Below are positions 36,635 through 44,972 of a stretch of 64,000 bases of DNA, piece after piece. The position numbers and the translations under genes are program-made. Positions within the stretch are counted from its first letter, which is position 1. Every line of letters begins with the position of its first letter. The DNA lies in assembly GCA_900552455.1 (NCBI GenBank), contig URZX01000011.1, positions 1-64,000 on the forward strand. The letters run 5' to 3'. The notes below the pieces were generated by a model. That model searched no databases, had not been told where the DNA came from, and worked only from the letters and a program-made list of their open reading frames with translations. This DNA is from an uncultured Peptococcaceae bacterium. GTDB taxonomy: Bacteria; Bacillota; Peptococcia; Peptococcales; Peptococcaceae.

Positions 36635-37315
36635 TCATTTCTCCCACAGCAGACAGACGAACGCGCCGACGGCGCCGCGCTTTCGGTAAATATCATCCAG
36701 CGTGCGGGTGGCGGCGAGGTCTGGTGTGTTGTATGGAAAGAATACGCTCTCGCGGCTGGCGAGAAGTTTTTCCGGCGCAAGGGCGCGCATCTCGTCGGCG
36801 GTTTTGAAAGCGGCGTGGTGGAAAACGGAATCCTCGCGCGGCATGTGGCTCTGATACTCGAGGCCCCAGTCGGAATCTGCGGTGATGGTGCCGATGAGGA
36901 CGTGGCCGCCGGGCCGCACGACGCGCAGAAATTCGTCGAGGGCGCGCTGGTCGTCGTGGATGAATTCAAAGGCGGCCATGGAGAGCACGGCATCGAAGGA
37001 CTCATCGGGAAACGGCAGCTGGTAGAGATCGCCGAGCTGGAAATGGAGCTGGTCGGCATACTCCGAGGCAGCGGCTTTTTCCTGGGCGTAGCCGATCATG
37101 GGCGCGGAAAGGTCGATGCCTTCGACATGCGCGCCGAGGGCGGCCATTTTCAGGGAAAAATTTCCTGTGCCGCAGCCGGCGTCCAGCACACGCATGCCGG
37201 GCGCGGGGGTGAAGAGAGAAAATGCGCATTCTGTTTCGAGGGCGTCGACGAGGGCGCCTTTTTGTGTTTTATACCAGGCGTCGTACTCGGGCGCCTTTTT
37301 ATCAAAATCTGCCAT
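36635..37315 (-). CDS. Class I SAM-dependent methyltransferase
   Basis: A 226-residue Rossmann-fold methyltransferase. Motif I is VLDAGCGTGNFSLKMA (about residues 43-58), followed by VEGIDLSAPMIGYAQ and the motif IV region FDAVLSMAAFEFI. The substrate is not evident; relatives act on small molecules such as quinones or biotin precursors. ATG follows GCACAAAGGAGCG. It is a single gene divergent from the MATE transporter gene. Confidence 0.88.
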   Translation of the reverse strand: MADFDKKAPEYDAWYKTQKGALVDALETECAFSLFTPAPGMRVLDAGCGTGNFSLKMAALGAHVEGIDLSAPMIGYAQEKAAASEYADQLHFQLGDLYQLPFPDESFDAVLSMAAFEFIHDDQRALDEFLRVVRPGGHVLIGTITADSDWGLEYQSHMPREDSVFHHAAFKTADEMRALAPEKLLASRESVFFPYNTPDLAATRTLDDIYRKRGAVGAFVCLLWEK

Positions 37316-37473
37316 GAAAATTCGCTCCTTTGTGCAGGTGATTTGCTCTCTTCATTATCCCGCGGCGCTGGCTGTTTGTCAACGCGGGGACGATTGACAG
37401 GGCGCGGCGGAAGTTTTTATAATAGGGGTGGTGCCGTCGCAAGACGATTGGGCACTGGTCTGGAGGAAGGTTT

Positions 37474-38820
37474 ATGCAGGAGAGCACGTTGCTTTCTGGA
37501 AATATCACGAAGAGTCTGCTGATCTTCGCGCTGCCGATGATCGCGGGGAATCTGCTGCAGCAATGCTACAACATTGCGGACACGATCATTGTGGGGCGAT
37601 TTTTGGGCGCGAATGCGCTGGCGGCGGTAGGCTCGGCCTACACGCTGATGGTTTTTCTGACGTCGATCATGCTGGGGCTGTGCATGGGCAGCGGAGCGTC
37701 GTTTTCGATCAGCTACGGGCGCGGCGACCGCGACCGGCTGCGCACGGGGATTTTCCAGTCGTTTGTGTTTATCGGGCTGGTGACGCTGGTGATCAATGTG
37801 CTGGTGTTTGTGGGCTGTGATTTCATCATCTGGTTTCTGCGCGTTGGCGACGCGGAGGTGGCGGGATTGATGAAAACGTATCTGCTGGTGATCTTTGCGG
37901 GGATCGCGGCGACGTTTTTGCAAAATTATTTTTCCTGTCTGCTGCGCGCGCTGGGCAATTCGAAAGTGCCGCTGGTTTTTCTGGCGGTGAGCGCGGTGAT
38001 GAATATTGTGCTGGATCTGCTCTTTGTCTGTGTGTTTTACTGGGGGGTGGCTGGCGCGGCGCTGGCGACGATCCTTTCGCAGTGGGTGTCGGGGATTGGG
38101 CTGGCGCTGTACACGCTGCGCGCGTTTGCGGAGCTACGGCCGGAGCGCCGGCACATGCGCTGGGACGGCGAGATCTTCCACGAGATCACGAGCTTTTCAT
38201 TTCTCACGTGCATCCAGCAATCGGTGATGAATTTTGGCATTTTGCTGGTGCAGGGGCTGGTCAACAGCTTTGGTCCGGTGATCATGGCGGCGTTTGCAGC
38301 GGCTGTGAAGATTGACACCTTTGCCTACAACCCTGTGCAGGATTTTGGCAATGCGTTTTCGACGTTCATTGCGCAGAATTATGGCGCGGGAAAGGCGGAG
38401 CGCATTCGCCGCGGAGTGCGGAGCGCGTTTCTCACGGCGGCTGTGTTCAGCATTCTTGTCAGCGCGGTGGTGGTGCTTTTCGCGGAGCCGCTGATGACGA
38501 TCTTCATCGACGAGAGCGAGACGGAGATCATCGCGGCGGGTGTGCATTATCTGCGCGTGGAAGGCGCGTTCTATGTGGGCATTGGGATCCTCTTTTTGCT
38601 CTACGGGCTCTATCGCGCGGTGGCGCGGCCGGGGGTGAGCGTGGTGCTGACGGTGATCTCGCTGGGCACGCGCGTTGTGCTGGCGTATGCGCTGTCGGCG
38701 ATCCCGGCGATCGGCGTCACGGGGATCTGGGCAGCTGTGCCGATCGGCTGGGCGCTGGCAGATATCGCCGGCATCTGGTACTGGCGCAAGCTCTCCCGCC
38801 GCGGCGAAACGCTGTTGTGA
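37474..38820 (+). CDS. MATE-family multidrug/Na+ (or H+) antiporter
   Basis: A 448-residue membrane protein with about 12 helices and the two-fold internal repeat of the MATE family. The first half opens with LLIFALPMIAGNLLQQCYN and IVGRFLGANALAAVGSA; the second half contains NFGILLVQGLVNSFGPVIM and FISQNYG-like FIAQNYGAGKAERI. Such proteins export cationic drugs, dyes or metabolites. ATG follows GGAGGAAGG. A small membrane protein gene starts 18 bases after the stop and probably shares the transcript. Confidence 0.94.
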   Translation: MQESTLLSGNITKSLLIFALPMIAGNLLQQCYNIADTIIVGRFLGANALAAVGSAYTLMVFLTSIMLGLCMGSGASFSISYGRGDRDRLRTGIFQSFVFIGLVTLVINVLVFVGCDFIIWFLRVGDAEVAGLMKTYLLVIFAGIAATFLQNYFSCLLRALGNSKVPLVFLAVSAVMNIVLDLLFVCVFYWGVAGAALATILSQWVSGIGLALYTLRAFAELRPERRHMRWDGEIFHEITSFSFLTCIQQSVMNFGILLVQGLVNSFGPVIMAAFAAAVKIDTFAYNPVQDFGNAFSTFIAQNYGAGKAERIRRGVRSAFLTAAVFSILVSAVVVLFAEPLMTIFIDESETEIIAAGVHYLRVEGAFYVGIGILFLLYGLYRAVARPGVSVVLTVISLGTRVVLAYALSAIPAIGVTGIWAAVPIGWALADIAGIWYWRKLSRRGETLL

Positions 38821-38838
38821 TTTTTTCGGAGGCGCATT

Positions 38839-39294
38839 ATGAAAAAGAAAGCATCCATCAACTATTTTTTCCCAACGCTCCTATTCATCATCTTTATTTT
38901 CGCAGGGCTGACCTCTTTTTTGCAGCTCTTCGGATTCTGCGCTGCGCATTTTGATGTGCTGGCGGATTCTCTGGTATTGGCGATCGTGTTTTGCCTGGTA
39001 TATATGTTTGCGTGCGTGGAGCTTGCCAAAGCTGCAGAGCGCTACATCGACGACAGCTGGTGGCTGACGGAGAAATATGGCGTCAGCGATCCGCGCGTGG
39101 TGACAAGCGCCCGTGTGCTGACGCTGATCGGCGCGCTGCTCTGCGCAGGGCTGGCGGCGTCGGGATTGTTTTTGCTGTACTTCGGCGCGCTGCCAAGGCT
39201 GCTCCTCTTTTTCGCCGGGCTCGCTGTGAGCGTGCTCTTGATCCTGCGCCCCTGCGCGTGGCTGAGAAGATCGTGCAATAAAGAGCGCTTGTAA
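38839..39294 (+). CDS. Small four-helix membrane protein, function unknown
   Basis: A 151-residue protein with predicted membrane helices near residues 10-30, 38-60, 88-110 and 113-133 and a basic C-terminus. A cytoplasmic or extracellular loop contains ERYIDDSWWLTEKYG. I do not recognise a family. It follows the MATE gene by 18 bases, with GGAGG before ATG, and ends at a strong terminator, so it is expressed with the pump. A link to transport is guilt by association only. Confidence 0.7.
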   Translation: MKKKASINYFFPTLLFIIFIFAGLTSFLQLFGFCAAHFDVLADSLVLAIVFCLVYMFACVELAKAAERYIDDSWWLTEKYGVSDPRVVTSARVLTLIGALLCAGLAASGLFLLYFGALPRLLLFFAGLAVSVLLILRPCAWLRRSCNKERL

Positions 39295-39336
39295 AAATAA
39301 GAGCACTTTCGTTTTCCGCGAAAGTGCTCTTATTTT
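39294..39336. terminator. Bidirectional terminator between convergent genes
   Basis: A perfect inverted repeat (AAATAAGAGCACTTTCG and its complement) with a 7-base loop and T runs on both strands serves the MATE operon and the convergent flavoprotein gene. Confidence 0.9.
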
Positions 39337-39337
39337 T

Positions 39338-40009
39338 TCACATGCCGAGAAACGCGACGTATTCTTCCACGCTCATCAATGGTGCGGCGAGCGCGGCACG
39401 CATTTCTACGGAAACCTCGCCACCCACTGCCAATTCTTGGCCAGCACGCTCGACGTCGGACAGCCATTTTTCAACGCGTTCACGCGCGAGGGGCTGCTTA
39501 CTCGTCAGGAGCTTGCCACAGTTGCGATAGATCTCGAGCGTCGGATTGGCGCAAGCCATTGCGGCACGCAGCACATCGAAATTGTTTTCTCCCGGGAAAC
39601 CGCAATTTGCCAGTGCGACGAACGTCTGCGTTTTCGGCTGCGCGTTCTCAAGATCAAAATGCCCCTGTTGCTCTGTCATGCGTGGCGCTTTCAGCGGTGC
39701 CAGACGATCGACAAAATTTTTCAAGAGCGCAGTCATGTTCCAAGTGTAGACAGGCGTGCCAAAAACGATGATGTCCGACGCTTGATACGCGGCGATCAGA
39801 TCCGCCATGTCATCTTGAATAATGCAGCGCCCTGGCGTTTTGAACCAACAGGCGAAGCAGCCCTGACACTGGCGGATGTTTTTCTCCGCGAGGAAAATTT
39901 CTTCCACCTCTGCGCCAGCGCGAGCTGCACCGCGCAGAAAAGCGTCTGCCATCACATGGGTGGCGCTCTGCGCCGCAGCAGGGCTGCCATTAAAAACAGT
40001 CACCTTCAT
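39338..40009 (-). CDS. Flavodoxin-fold NAD(P)H-dependent oxidoreductase
   Basis: A 223-residue FMN-binding protein of the NADPH-dependent FMN reductase / iron-sulfur flavoprotein group. It opens with VTVFNGSPAAAQSATHVM, the FMN phosphate loop. The cysteine cluster CQGCFACWFKTPGRC follows near residue 48 and could bind a 4Fe-4S cluster, as in Isf proteins. FGTPVYTWNMTALLKNF is the isoalloxazine-side loop. ATG follows CTAAAGGAGAG. It is monocistronic and divergent from htpG. A role in redox balance is likely; the substrate is unknown. Confidence 0.88.
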   Translation of the reverse strand: MKVTVFNGSPAAAQSATHVMADAFLRGAARAGAEVEEIFLAEKNIRQCQGCFACWFKTPGRCIIQDDMADLIAAYQASDIIVFGTPVYTWNMTALLKNFVDRLAPLKAPRMTEQQGHFDLENAQPKTQTFVALANCGFPGENNFDVLRAAMACANPTLEIYRNCGKLLTSKQPLARERVEKWLSDVERAGQELAVGGEVSVEMRAALAAPLMSVEEYVAFLGM

Positions 40010-40129
40010 TTACATCTCTCCTTTAGAAAATCTCTGCGCTCAGGATACCACGCCGCAAACGTTTACAAAACCTACGTGCCGTAGACTCTGCGTAGCGTAG
40101 AGAAATCCCGTCATTTTTCCCGTCTCCGC

Positions 40130-40157
40130 TTGACAACGGCGGCAAACGTGCTACAAT
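40130..40157 (+). promoter_or_regulatory. Promoter of htpG
   Basis: A perfect -35 TTGACA (40130-40135), a 16-base spacer and -10 TACAAT (40152-40157). The predicted start falls inside the CIRCE element. Confidence 0.8.
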
Positions 40158-40161
40158 AATA

Positions 40162-40188
40162 TTAGCACTCGGCTAGCATGAGTGCTAA
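40162..40188 (+). promoter_or_regulatory. CIRCE operator (HrcA binding site)
   Basis: The sequence is TTAGCACTC, nine bases, then GAGTGCTAA, identical to the CIRCE consensus. It overlaps the htpG transcription start, so HrcA would repress htpG until heat stress. No hrcA gene is in the window. Confidence 0.95.
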
Positions 40189-40210
40189 TATCTCTACGAG
40201 GTGACCAACA

Positions 40211-42103
40211 ATGGCTAAGAAAGCCTTCAAAGCAGAATCCCAACGACTCATGGATCTGATGATCCATTCCATTTACACCAACCGTGAAATTTTCCTGCGC
40301 GAGCTGATCAGTAACGCCAGCGACGCCATCGACAAGGTTTATTACCAGACGCTCAGCGACGAAAACCGCACCTTCAACAAGGACGATTACTACATCCGTC
40401 TGACGCCAAACCGCGACGCGCGCACCATCACCATTGAAGACACAGGCGTCGGCATGACGGCGGAGGAGCTGGAAAACAACCTTGGCACCATCGCCAAGAG
40501 CGGCAGCTTTGATTTCAAAGCCGATCAGGAGATCGACGACGACCACAACATCATCGGTCAGTTCGGCGTCGGTTTTTATTCGGCGTTTATGGTGGCGAAG
40601 GAAGTCACCGTCGAATCCAAGACCTGGGGCGACGAGCCAGCAGCGATGTGGCATTCCGACGGCACCGACGGCTACACGATCTCTGAAAGCGACCGCACAA
40701 AACCAGGCACGAAGATCACCCTGGTGCTGCGCGACAACACGGAAGAAGAAAACTACGACGAATTCCTTGATCCATATCTGCTGAAAAGCCTCGTCAAGCG
40801 CTACTCTGATTACATCCGCTATCCGATCGTGATGCTGATGGAAAAGCAGCGCATGAAGGAAGGCACCGAGGAACATCCAGAATACGAAACCTACTACGAA
40901 GACGAAACACTGAACTCGATGGTGCCTCTCTGGCGTAAAAACAAAAACGAGCTCACAGATGAAGACTACGAAAACTTCTACCATGAACGCCGTTTCGGTT
41001 TTGACAAACCGCTGCGCCACCTGCACCTCAACGCCGAAGGTGCTGCGCTCAGTTATCGCGCCATCCTTTACATCCCAAGCCAGCCACCATTCGACTATTA
41101 CACCAACGACTACAAACGCGGCTTGGCGCTGTATTCCAACGGCGTGCTGATCATGGACAGCTGCGAAGATCTGCTGCCGGAATACTACAACTTCGTCAAG
41201 GGCGTTGTCGACAGCGAGGATCTCTCGCTGAATATTTCCCGCGAGCTTTTGCAGCACGACCGCCAGCTCGCCACGATCCGCCACAAGATCGACGAGCGCA
41301 TCACCCGCGAGCTGAACCAGATGCGCGACAACGACCGCGAGCAGTACGAAGAATTTTTCAAAGCCTTCGGCCGCCACATCAAGATCAGCCTCTACAACAG
41401 CTACGGCGCGCTTAAGGACAAGCTGCAGGATTTCCTGCTCTTCTACTCCTCCACAGAAAACAAGCTCGTCACGCTGAAGGAATACGTCGAGCGCATGCCT
41501 GAGGATCAGAAATACATCTACTACGCTGCCGGTGCCAGCGCCGACCAGATCGACAGCCTGCCACAGGTTGGCATCATCAAGAACAAGGGCTACGAAATGC
41601 TCTATCTCACCGACGCCTTCGACGAATTTGTGCTGCGCACCCTCGGCGCATACAGCGAAAAAGAATTCCGCTCTGTCTCCGGCGACGATCTCGGTCTGGA
41701 GGACGACGCTGAAAAGAGCGACGACGAAAAAGAAGCCGATAACGCCTTCTTCGAAAAGCTCGCCGGTCTGCTCTCCAGCGAAGTTGTGCGCGTGAAAGCC
41801 ACCGATCTCCTCGCCGACGAAGATGCTGTCTACCTCTCCACCGAGGGACAGATCTCCGTCGATATGGAAAAACTCTACGCCGCCATGCCAAACGGCGGCG
41901 CCATCAAAGCGCAGAAAGTCCTCGAGATCAACAAGAACCATCCGGTTTACGCCAAACTCGAGAAGCTCTACAAAGCCGAGGACGACGACGCCCTCAAAGA
42001 ATACACCAACCTGCTCTATCAGCAGGCGCGCCTCATCGCCGGGCTGCCAGTCGAAGATCCAACCGCTTTCGCCCGCTCCATGAGCGCTATGATGACAAAA
42101 TAA
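40211..42103 (+). CDS. htpG: Chaperone protein HtpG (Hsp90)
   Basis: A 630-residue cytoplasmic Hsp90. The N-terminal GHKL ATPase is complete: NREIFLRELISNASDAIDK, then DTGVGM and GQFGVGFYSAF. The middle domain has the catalytic Arg region SLNISRELLQHDRQLATI, and the C-terminal dimerisation domain ends without MEEVD, as in bacteria. Length is typical. ATG follows ACGAGGTGACC. It is monocistronic, with a sigma-A promoter and a perfect CIRCE, so it belongs to the HrcA regulon here, and a GC-rich terminator follows. Confidence 0.98.
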   Translation: MAKKAFKAESQRLMDLMIHSIYTNREIFLRELISNASDAIDKVYYQTLSDENRTFNKDDYYIRLTPNRDARTITIEDTGVGMTAEELENNLGTIAKSGSFDFKADQEIDDDHNIIGQFGVGFYSAFMVAKEVTVESKTWGDEPAAMWHSDGTDGYTISESDRTKPGTKITLVLRDNTEEENYDEFLDPYLLKSLVKRYSDYIRYPIVMLMEKQRMKEGTEEHPEYETYYEDETLNSMVPLWRKNKNELTDEDYENFYHERRFGFDKPLRHLHLNAEGAALSYRAILYIPSQPPFDYYTNDYKRGLALYSNGVLIMDSCEDLLPEYYNFVKGVVDSEDLSLNISRELLQHDRQLATIRHKIDERITRELNQMRDNDREQYEEFFKAFGRHIKISLYNSYGALKDKLQDFLLFYSSTENKLVTLKEYVERMPEDQKYIYYAAGASADQIDSLPQVGIIKNKGYEMLYLTDAFDEFVLRTLGAYSEKEFRSVSGDDLGLEDDAEKSDDEKEADNAFFEKLAGLLSSEVVRVKATDLLADEDAVYLSTEGQISVDMEKLYAAMPNGGAIKAQKVLEINKNHPVYAKLEKLYKAEDDDALKEYTNLLYQQARLIAGLPVEDPTAFARSMSAMMTK

Positions 42104-42131
42104 TCCCCACTCATTTTCATACACCCCACCC

Positions 42132-42165
42132 AGCCGCCGGAGCCGCCACTCCGGCGGCTATTTTT
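42132..42165 (+). terminator. Terminator of htpG
   Basis: A perfect 11-base stem, AGCCGCCGGAG / CTCCGGCGGCT, with a 6-base loop is followed by ATTTTTC. Confidence 0.9.
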
Positions 42166-42299
42166 CGCTGTCAAAGAATCTTTGCGCGCCGTTTTCGCGC
42201 GATCAAGCGCAGGTTGCTTTATTTTTTGCCGCGCTCCTGCGATAATAGAGCCATGGAAAACCGATGCGCATCATCCTCCATGAACGAAAGGACAGACCC

Positions 42300-43142
42300 A
42301 TGAAACTCGGAAAAGAAATCGCACAGATCAGAAAAGACAACAGCATGACCCAGGAAGCCTTCGGTCAGATTTTTCACATCACGCGCCAGACGGTGTCGAA
42401 TTGGGAAAACGAAAAATCCTATCCCGATCTCGAAACGCTGGTGGCGATCAGCGACCGTTTCGGCATTTCCCTGGACACGCTGCTCAAGGAGGACGAGCAT
42501 ATGATCCAGACCATCGACAAAGAACGCCGCAGAGGAAAACGCTTGCTCAAGATCGTCATCGCCGCGCTCAGCGTCGTCGTTATCGCCTGCGCCAGCTACA
42601 GCGGCTACTGGTATTATCAGAAAACGAGCTTTGAGGAACGATTTGAGAGCACGCTGGCACGATATGATTTCACACAGATGACCGCCATCGACGAGGCCGG
42701 CAACGAATCTTTCTCCGGCCGTTACGGTTCTCAACAACCAGAAGGCTACTTTTTCATCGAACCGCCGGACTTCCCATCGCTACTCTCGTTTAACACCACC
42801 GTTCCTGACGACGTGCAAAGTATGTACGCCATCATCAACGTTGACGGGCACAAAATATTGCGCCTGTACATCCGGCCCGCCCAAACCATCAACAATAGCG
42901 GCGACATCATTACCGATTTTGCCTTCACAACCATCGCCCTCGTCGACAGCGTGAAAAAATATGAAGGCGGCACCATTGAATGGGAAGGCTCGCAAGAATA
43001 TCGCCTCGACGAAGACGGCAATCTCGAGGCTTTGGAAGCTGCGCCGGAAGCCGATTTTCTCGATGCGTACGAAGCTCACAAATCTGACGTCAGGTCCGCC
43101 ATCGCCAGCATGCGCGAGATGCTGAACGCATTCTACGCATAA
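42300..43142 (+). CDS. Membrane-anchored XRE-family HTH protein
   Basis: A 280-residue protein with an N-terminal XRE/Cro helix-turn-helix (about residues 1-62; MTQEAFGQIFHITRQTVSNW), a basic stretch ERRRGKRLLK, a single membrane helix (about 80-102, IVIAALSVVVIACASYSGYW) and a roughly 175-residue extracytoplasmic domain I do not recognise. The layout suggests a one-component regulator or a membrane-tethered sensor. The ATG at 42300 has AAAGGA about 8 bases upstream; the frame is open to 42264. No operon partner is evident, and a hairpin terminator follows the stop. Confidence 0.85.
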   Translation: MKLGKEIAQIRKDNSMTQEAFGQIFHITRQTVSNWENEKSYPDLETLVAISDRFGISLDTLLKEDEHMIQTIDKERRRGKRLLKIVIAALSVVVIACASYSGYWYYQKTSFEERFESTLARYDFTQMTAIDEAGNESFSGRYGSQQPEGYFFIEPPDFPSLLSFNTTVPDDVQSMYAIINVDGHKILRLYIRPAQTINNSGDIITDFAFTTIALVDSVKKYEGGTIEWEGSQEYRLDEDGNLEALEAAPEADFLDAYEAHKSDVRSAIASMREMLNAFYA

Positions 43143-43146
43143 AAAT

Positions 43147-43187
43147 CGCGCGCTCGCAAAGCTTTTTCTTGCGAGCGCGCGTTCATT
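43147..43187. terminator. Bidirectional terminator between convergent genes
   Basis: A perfect 13-base stem, CGCGCGCTCGCAA / TTGCGAGCGCGCG, with a 9-base loop has a T-rich tail on the plus side and an A tract on the other. Confidence 0.8.
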
Positions 43188-43204
43188 TTTACGAGCACTT
43201 TTAT

Positions 43205-43891
43205 TCAGCGATAAGATTTTAAGAGCACTTTCTGCTCCGGCGAAATGCGGCGGCTCTCCACCGCTTTCTGGATGCTCTTGCGATGCACCCACTCTGGCAT
43301 CCGGCGCTCGGCGATCCACGGCAGCGTGGCCCCCCACTGCTTCACCAGCGCCACGCTGAAATACCAGGCGACGCCCATGTTCACATAATACTCGTCGCAG
43401 GCGCAATCCGCCACCGCCGCGAGCTGTTCCGGGCGAAATTCAGCATCCAGGCAGTGCTCCATGAGCATATTGATGCCGAAGCGCACGGTGTAGGGCTGCG
43501 ATTTTTCCTGCATCCACGCCAGCGCCGGCGCTTCCACGAGCTCCGGATGCTTTTTGAAAAGCTTCGGCGAAAAGGAATCGCAGTTCGCCCAGTTGTCGAT
43601 CATCGGCAGGAAATGGTTGATCTGTGCCAGGCAGGCGCCAGCATCCAGGATCTCTGCGACGAGGAATCCGTGCACATTGATCTCCTCCACATAATCGTGC
43701 GCCGTCATCGCGAGAAATTCCGGCAGCCGCTCATCCTTTTTGAACGCTTTCGCGACGGCGCGCTGCGCCGGCAACCGCACGCCAAGAATCCGCGCCGGAT
43801 CGATCGTCGGCACGAGCTTGGCGTGAAAATCTTTGTAACCCTCGTCGATATTTGCGACCAGCGCCGAGCATATCTCTTCAGCAATCGTCAT
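43205..43891 (-). CDS. DNA alkylation repair protein (AlkD-like HEAT-repeat glycosylase)
   Basis: A 228-residue all-helical protein of the DNA alkylation repair family (AlkC/AlkD), which excises N3- and N7-alkyl purines without base flipping. The aromatic and acidic pattern near the centre, INHFLPMIDNWANCDSFSPK, matches the conserved WDxxD-like region, here with Asn-Trp-Ala-Asn-Cys-Asp. EWVHRKSIQKAVESRRIS closes the C-terminal HEAT units. It overlaps the upstream phospholipase-like gene by ATGA, an unexpected operon partner. Whether the active-site residues are all intact needs an alignment. Confidence 0.88.
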   Translation of the reverse strand: MTIAEEICSALVANIDEGYKDFHAKLVPTIDPARILGVRLPAQRAVAKAFKKDERLPEFLAMTAHDYVEEINVHGFLVAEILDAGACLAQINHFLPMIDNWANCDSFSPKLFKKHPELVEAPALAWMQEKSQPYTVRFGINMLMEHCLDAEFRPEQLAAVADCACDEYYVNMGVAWYFSVALVKQWGATLPWIAERRMPEWVHRKSIQKAVESRRISPEQKVLLKSYR

Positions 43892-44709
43892 TGTTTTTCC
43901 TCCTCCGGTTCTGTTTCAAAATCGCGCAAAAAATAATCGTCCAGCGCTGCGCCGCAGAAAACATGCTGCCAATAATTTTCCACCAGCTTCTGATAACGCG
44001 CCTGCCCTTCTGCAAAGAGCGCAAGCATCCGCGGATTGGTCACGTCTGAGAGTGTATCCTTTGGCCCCATAAAGATGCCAGCGATCGACCGCGCCCCTAC
44101 CAGGGTGAGTATTTTCTGTACGACCGCATAGGTCCAGTCGCTTTTCAGGCTCGTGTGACTCTTGATCCAGCGAAAATCTCGCCACAGCGCCGCGATGTCG
44201 TGCGCATCGCCCAATCCCGCCTTCTCGTACAGCCGCCCTACCAGCAGCCGCTCACGCCACGACACCGCGATCACATCGCCAAGTGCAAAACGGCGGGGAT
44301 CGAATCCCCTTCTCTCCAACAAATAACGGTCAAATTCCGTCTCCAGACGATGATGGTCATACGTCAGCTCCATCACCCAGCGCTCGATCGCCGGGTGCGC
44401 TGTGCTGTCCAGCGCAAAATGGCCGATCAGCCCAAAGAGATACGCCAGCTCCGCGCTCGTCGGTCTGCGCCCACCCTCGCCCTCCAGTGCCAGCAGCAAT
44501 TTCTCAGAGCTCCCATGGTGCAGCGCTGATCCTGTTTTGGAATAATGCTTTCCTCTCAGCGCCTGAAACTGGTCAAAAAAATAAAAATCCGGCCCCTGCA
44601 AGCCAAGATCAAACAGTCCACGGTGCGCGCAGACAATACGCCGCATCGGCGCCGCAAAATCCGCGAGCGCTTCCGCGCCAAATATATAATGAGCAAAAAT
44701 CGCCGGCAT
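43888..44709 (-). CDS. Zinc-dependent phospholipase C-like protein
   Basis: A 273-residue protein with the fold of the zinc-dependent phospholipase C / S1-P1 nuclease group. Potential metal ligands include HYIFG at the N-terminus, GPDFYFFDQF, LHHGSSEK, LIGHFALDSTAHPAIE and LTYDHHRLETEFD. It has no signal peptide, unlike secreted PLC toxins. Such intracellular homologues are common and uncharacterised in Clostridia. ATG follows GAAGGAGAGG. It has its own promoter at 44742-44770 and is coupled by ATGA to the AlkD-like gene. Confidence 0.8.
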   Translation of the reverse strand: MPAIFAHYIFGAEALADFAAPMRRIVCAHRGLFDLGLQGPDFYFFDQFQALRGKHYSKTGSALHHGSSEKLLLALEGEGGRRPTSAELAYLFGLIGHFALDSTAHPAIERWVMELTYDHHRLETEFDRYLLERRGFDPRRFALGDVIAVSWRERLLVGRLYEKAGLGDAHDIAALWRDFRWIKSHTSLKSDWTYAVVQKILTLVGARSIAGIFMGPKDTLSDVTNPRMLALFAEGQARYQKLVENYWQHVFCGAALDDYFLRDFETEPEEEKQ

Positions 44710-44741
44710 GAGATCCTCTCCTTCACGAATAGTCTACGCCC

Positions 44742-44770
44742 ATCATAGCACAAGCGCCAAGCGCTGCCAA
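44742..44770 (-). promoter_or_regulatory. Promoter of the phospholipase-like / AlkD-like operon
   Basis: The minus strand has -35 TTGGCA (44765-44770), a 17-base spacer and -10 TATGAT (44742-44747), 32 bases ahead of the ATG. Confidence 0.65.
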
Positions 44771-44780
44771 TTCTGAGCAC

Positions 44781-44812
44781 AAAAAATCTCGGGCCGAAAC
44801 CCGAGATTTTTT
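44781..44812 (-). terminator. Terminator of the two-ATPase importer operon
   Basis: A perfect 13-base stem, AAAAAATCTCGGG / CCCGAGATTTTTT, with a 6-base loop lies 3 bases after the 45-residue membrane protein gene. It can act in both directions. Confidence 0.9.
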
Positions 44813-44815
44813 CGC

Positions 44816-44953
44816 TTATCTATCGTCCTTACCTAAGAAGCGCTCTGATAGATAGAACACCGTCTTACGGATCACGATGAAGAGGACCGCTAATCCAACA
44901 CAGGCTGTGAAGAAAAACGCCCATTCCATCGGGATCAATGCGCCGATCATCAT
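44816..44953 (-). CDS. 45-residue single-helix membrane protein in the importer operon
   Basis: A short gene with a strong binding site, AAAGGAGG, 8 bases before ATG. The product has an N-terminal MMIGALIPMEW, one hydrophobic helix (about residues 10-29, AFFFTACVGLAVLFIVIR) and a charged C-terminus ERFLGKDDR. It is the last gene of the importer operon, 19 bases after the ATPase stop and 3 bases before the terminator. I know of no family for it. A small accessory or stabilising subunit of the transporter is the natural hypothesis. Confidence 0.7.
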   Translation of the reverse strand: MMIGALIPMEWAFFFTACVGLAVLFIVIRKTVFYLSERFLGKDDR

Positions 44954-44972
44954 CAGAGAACGCCTCCTTTCA

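Noticed and set aside
40151..42124. A 657-codon open frame antisense to htpG
   Set aside because: It mirrors the htpG codons, lacks a plausible RBS, and its product shows biased Val/Phe/Asp runs typical of an antisense shadow of a GC-rich gene.
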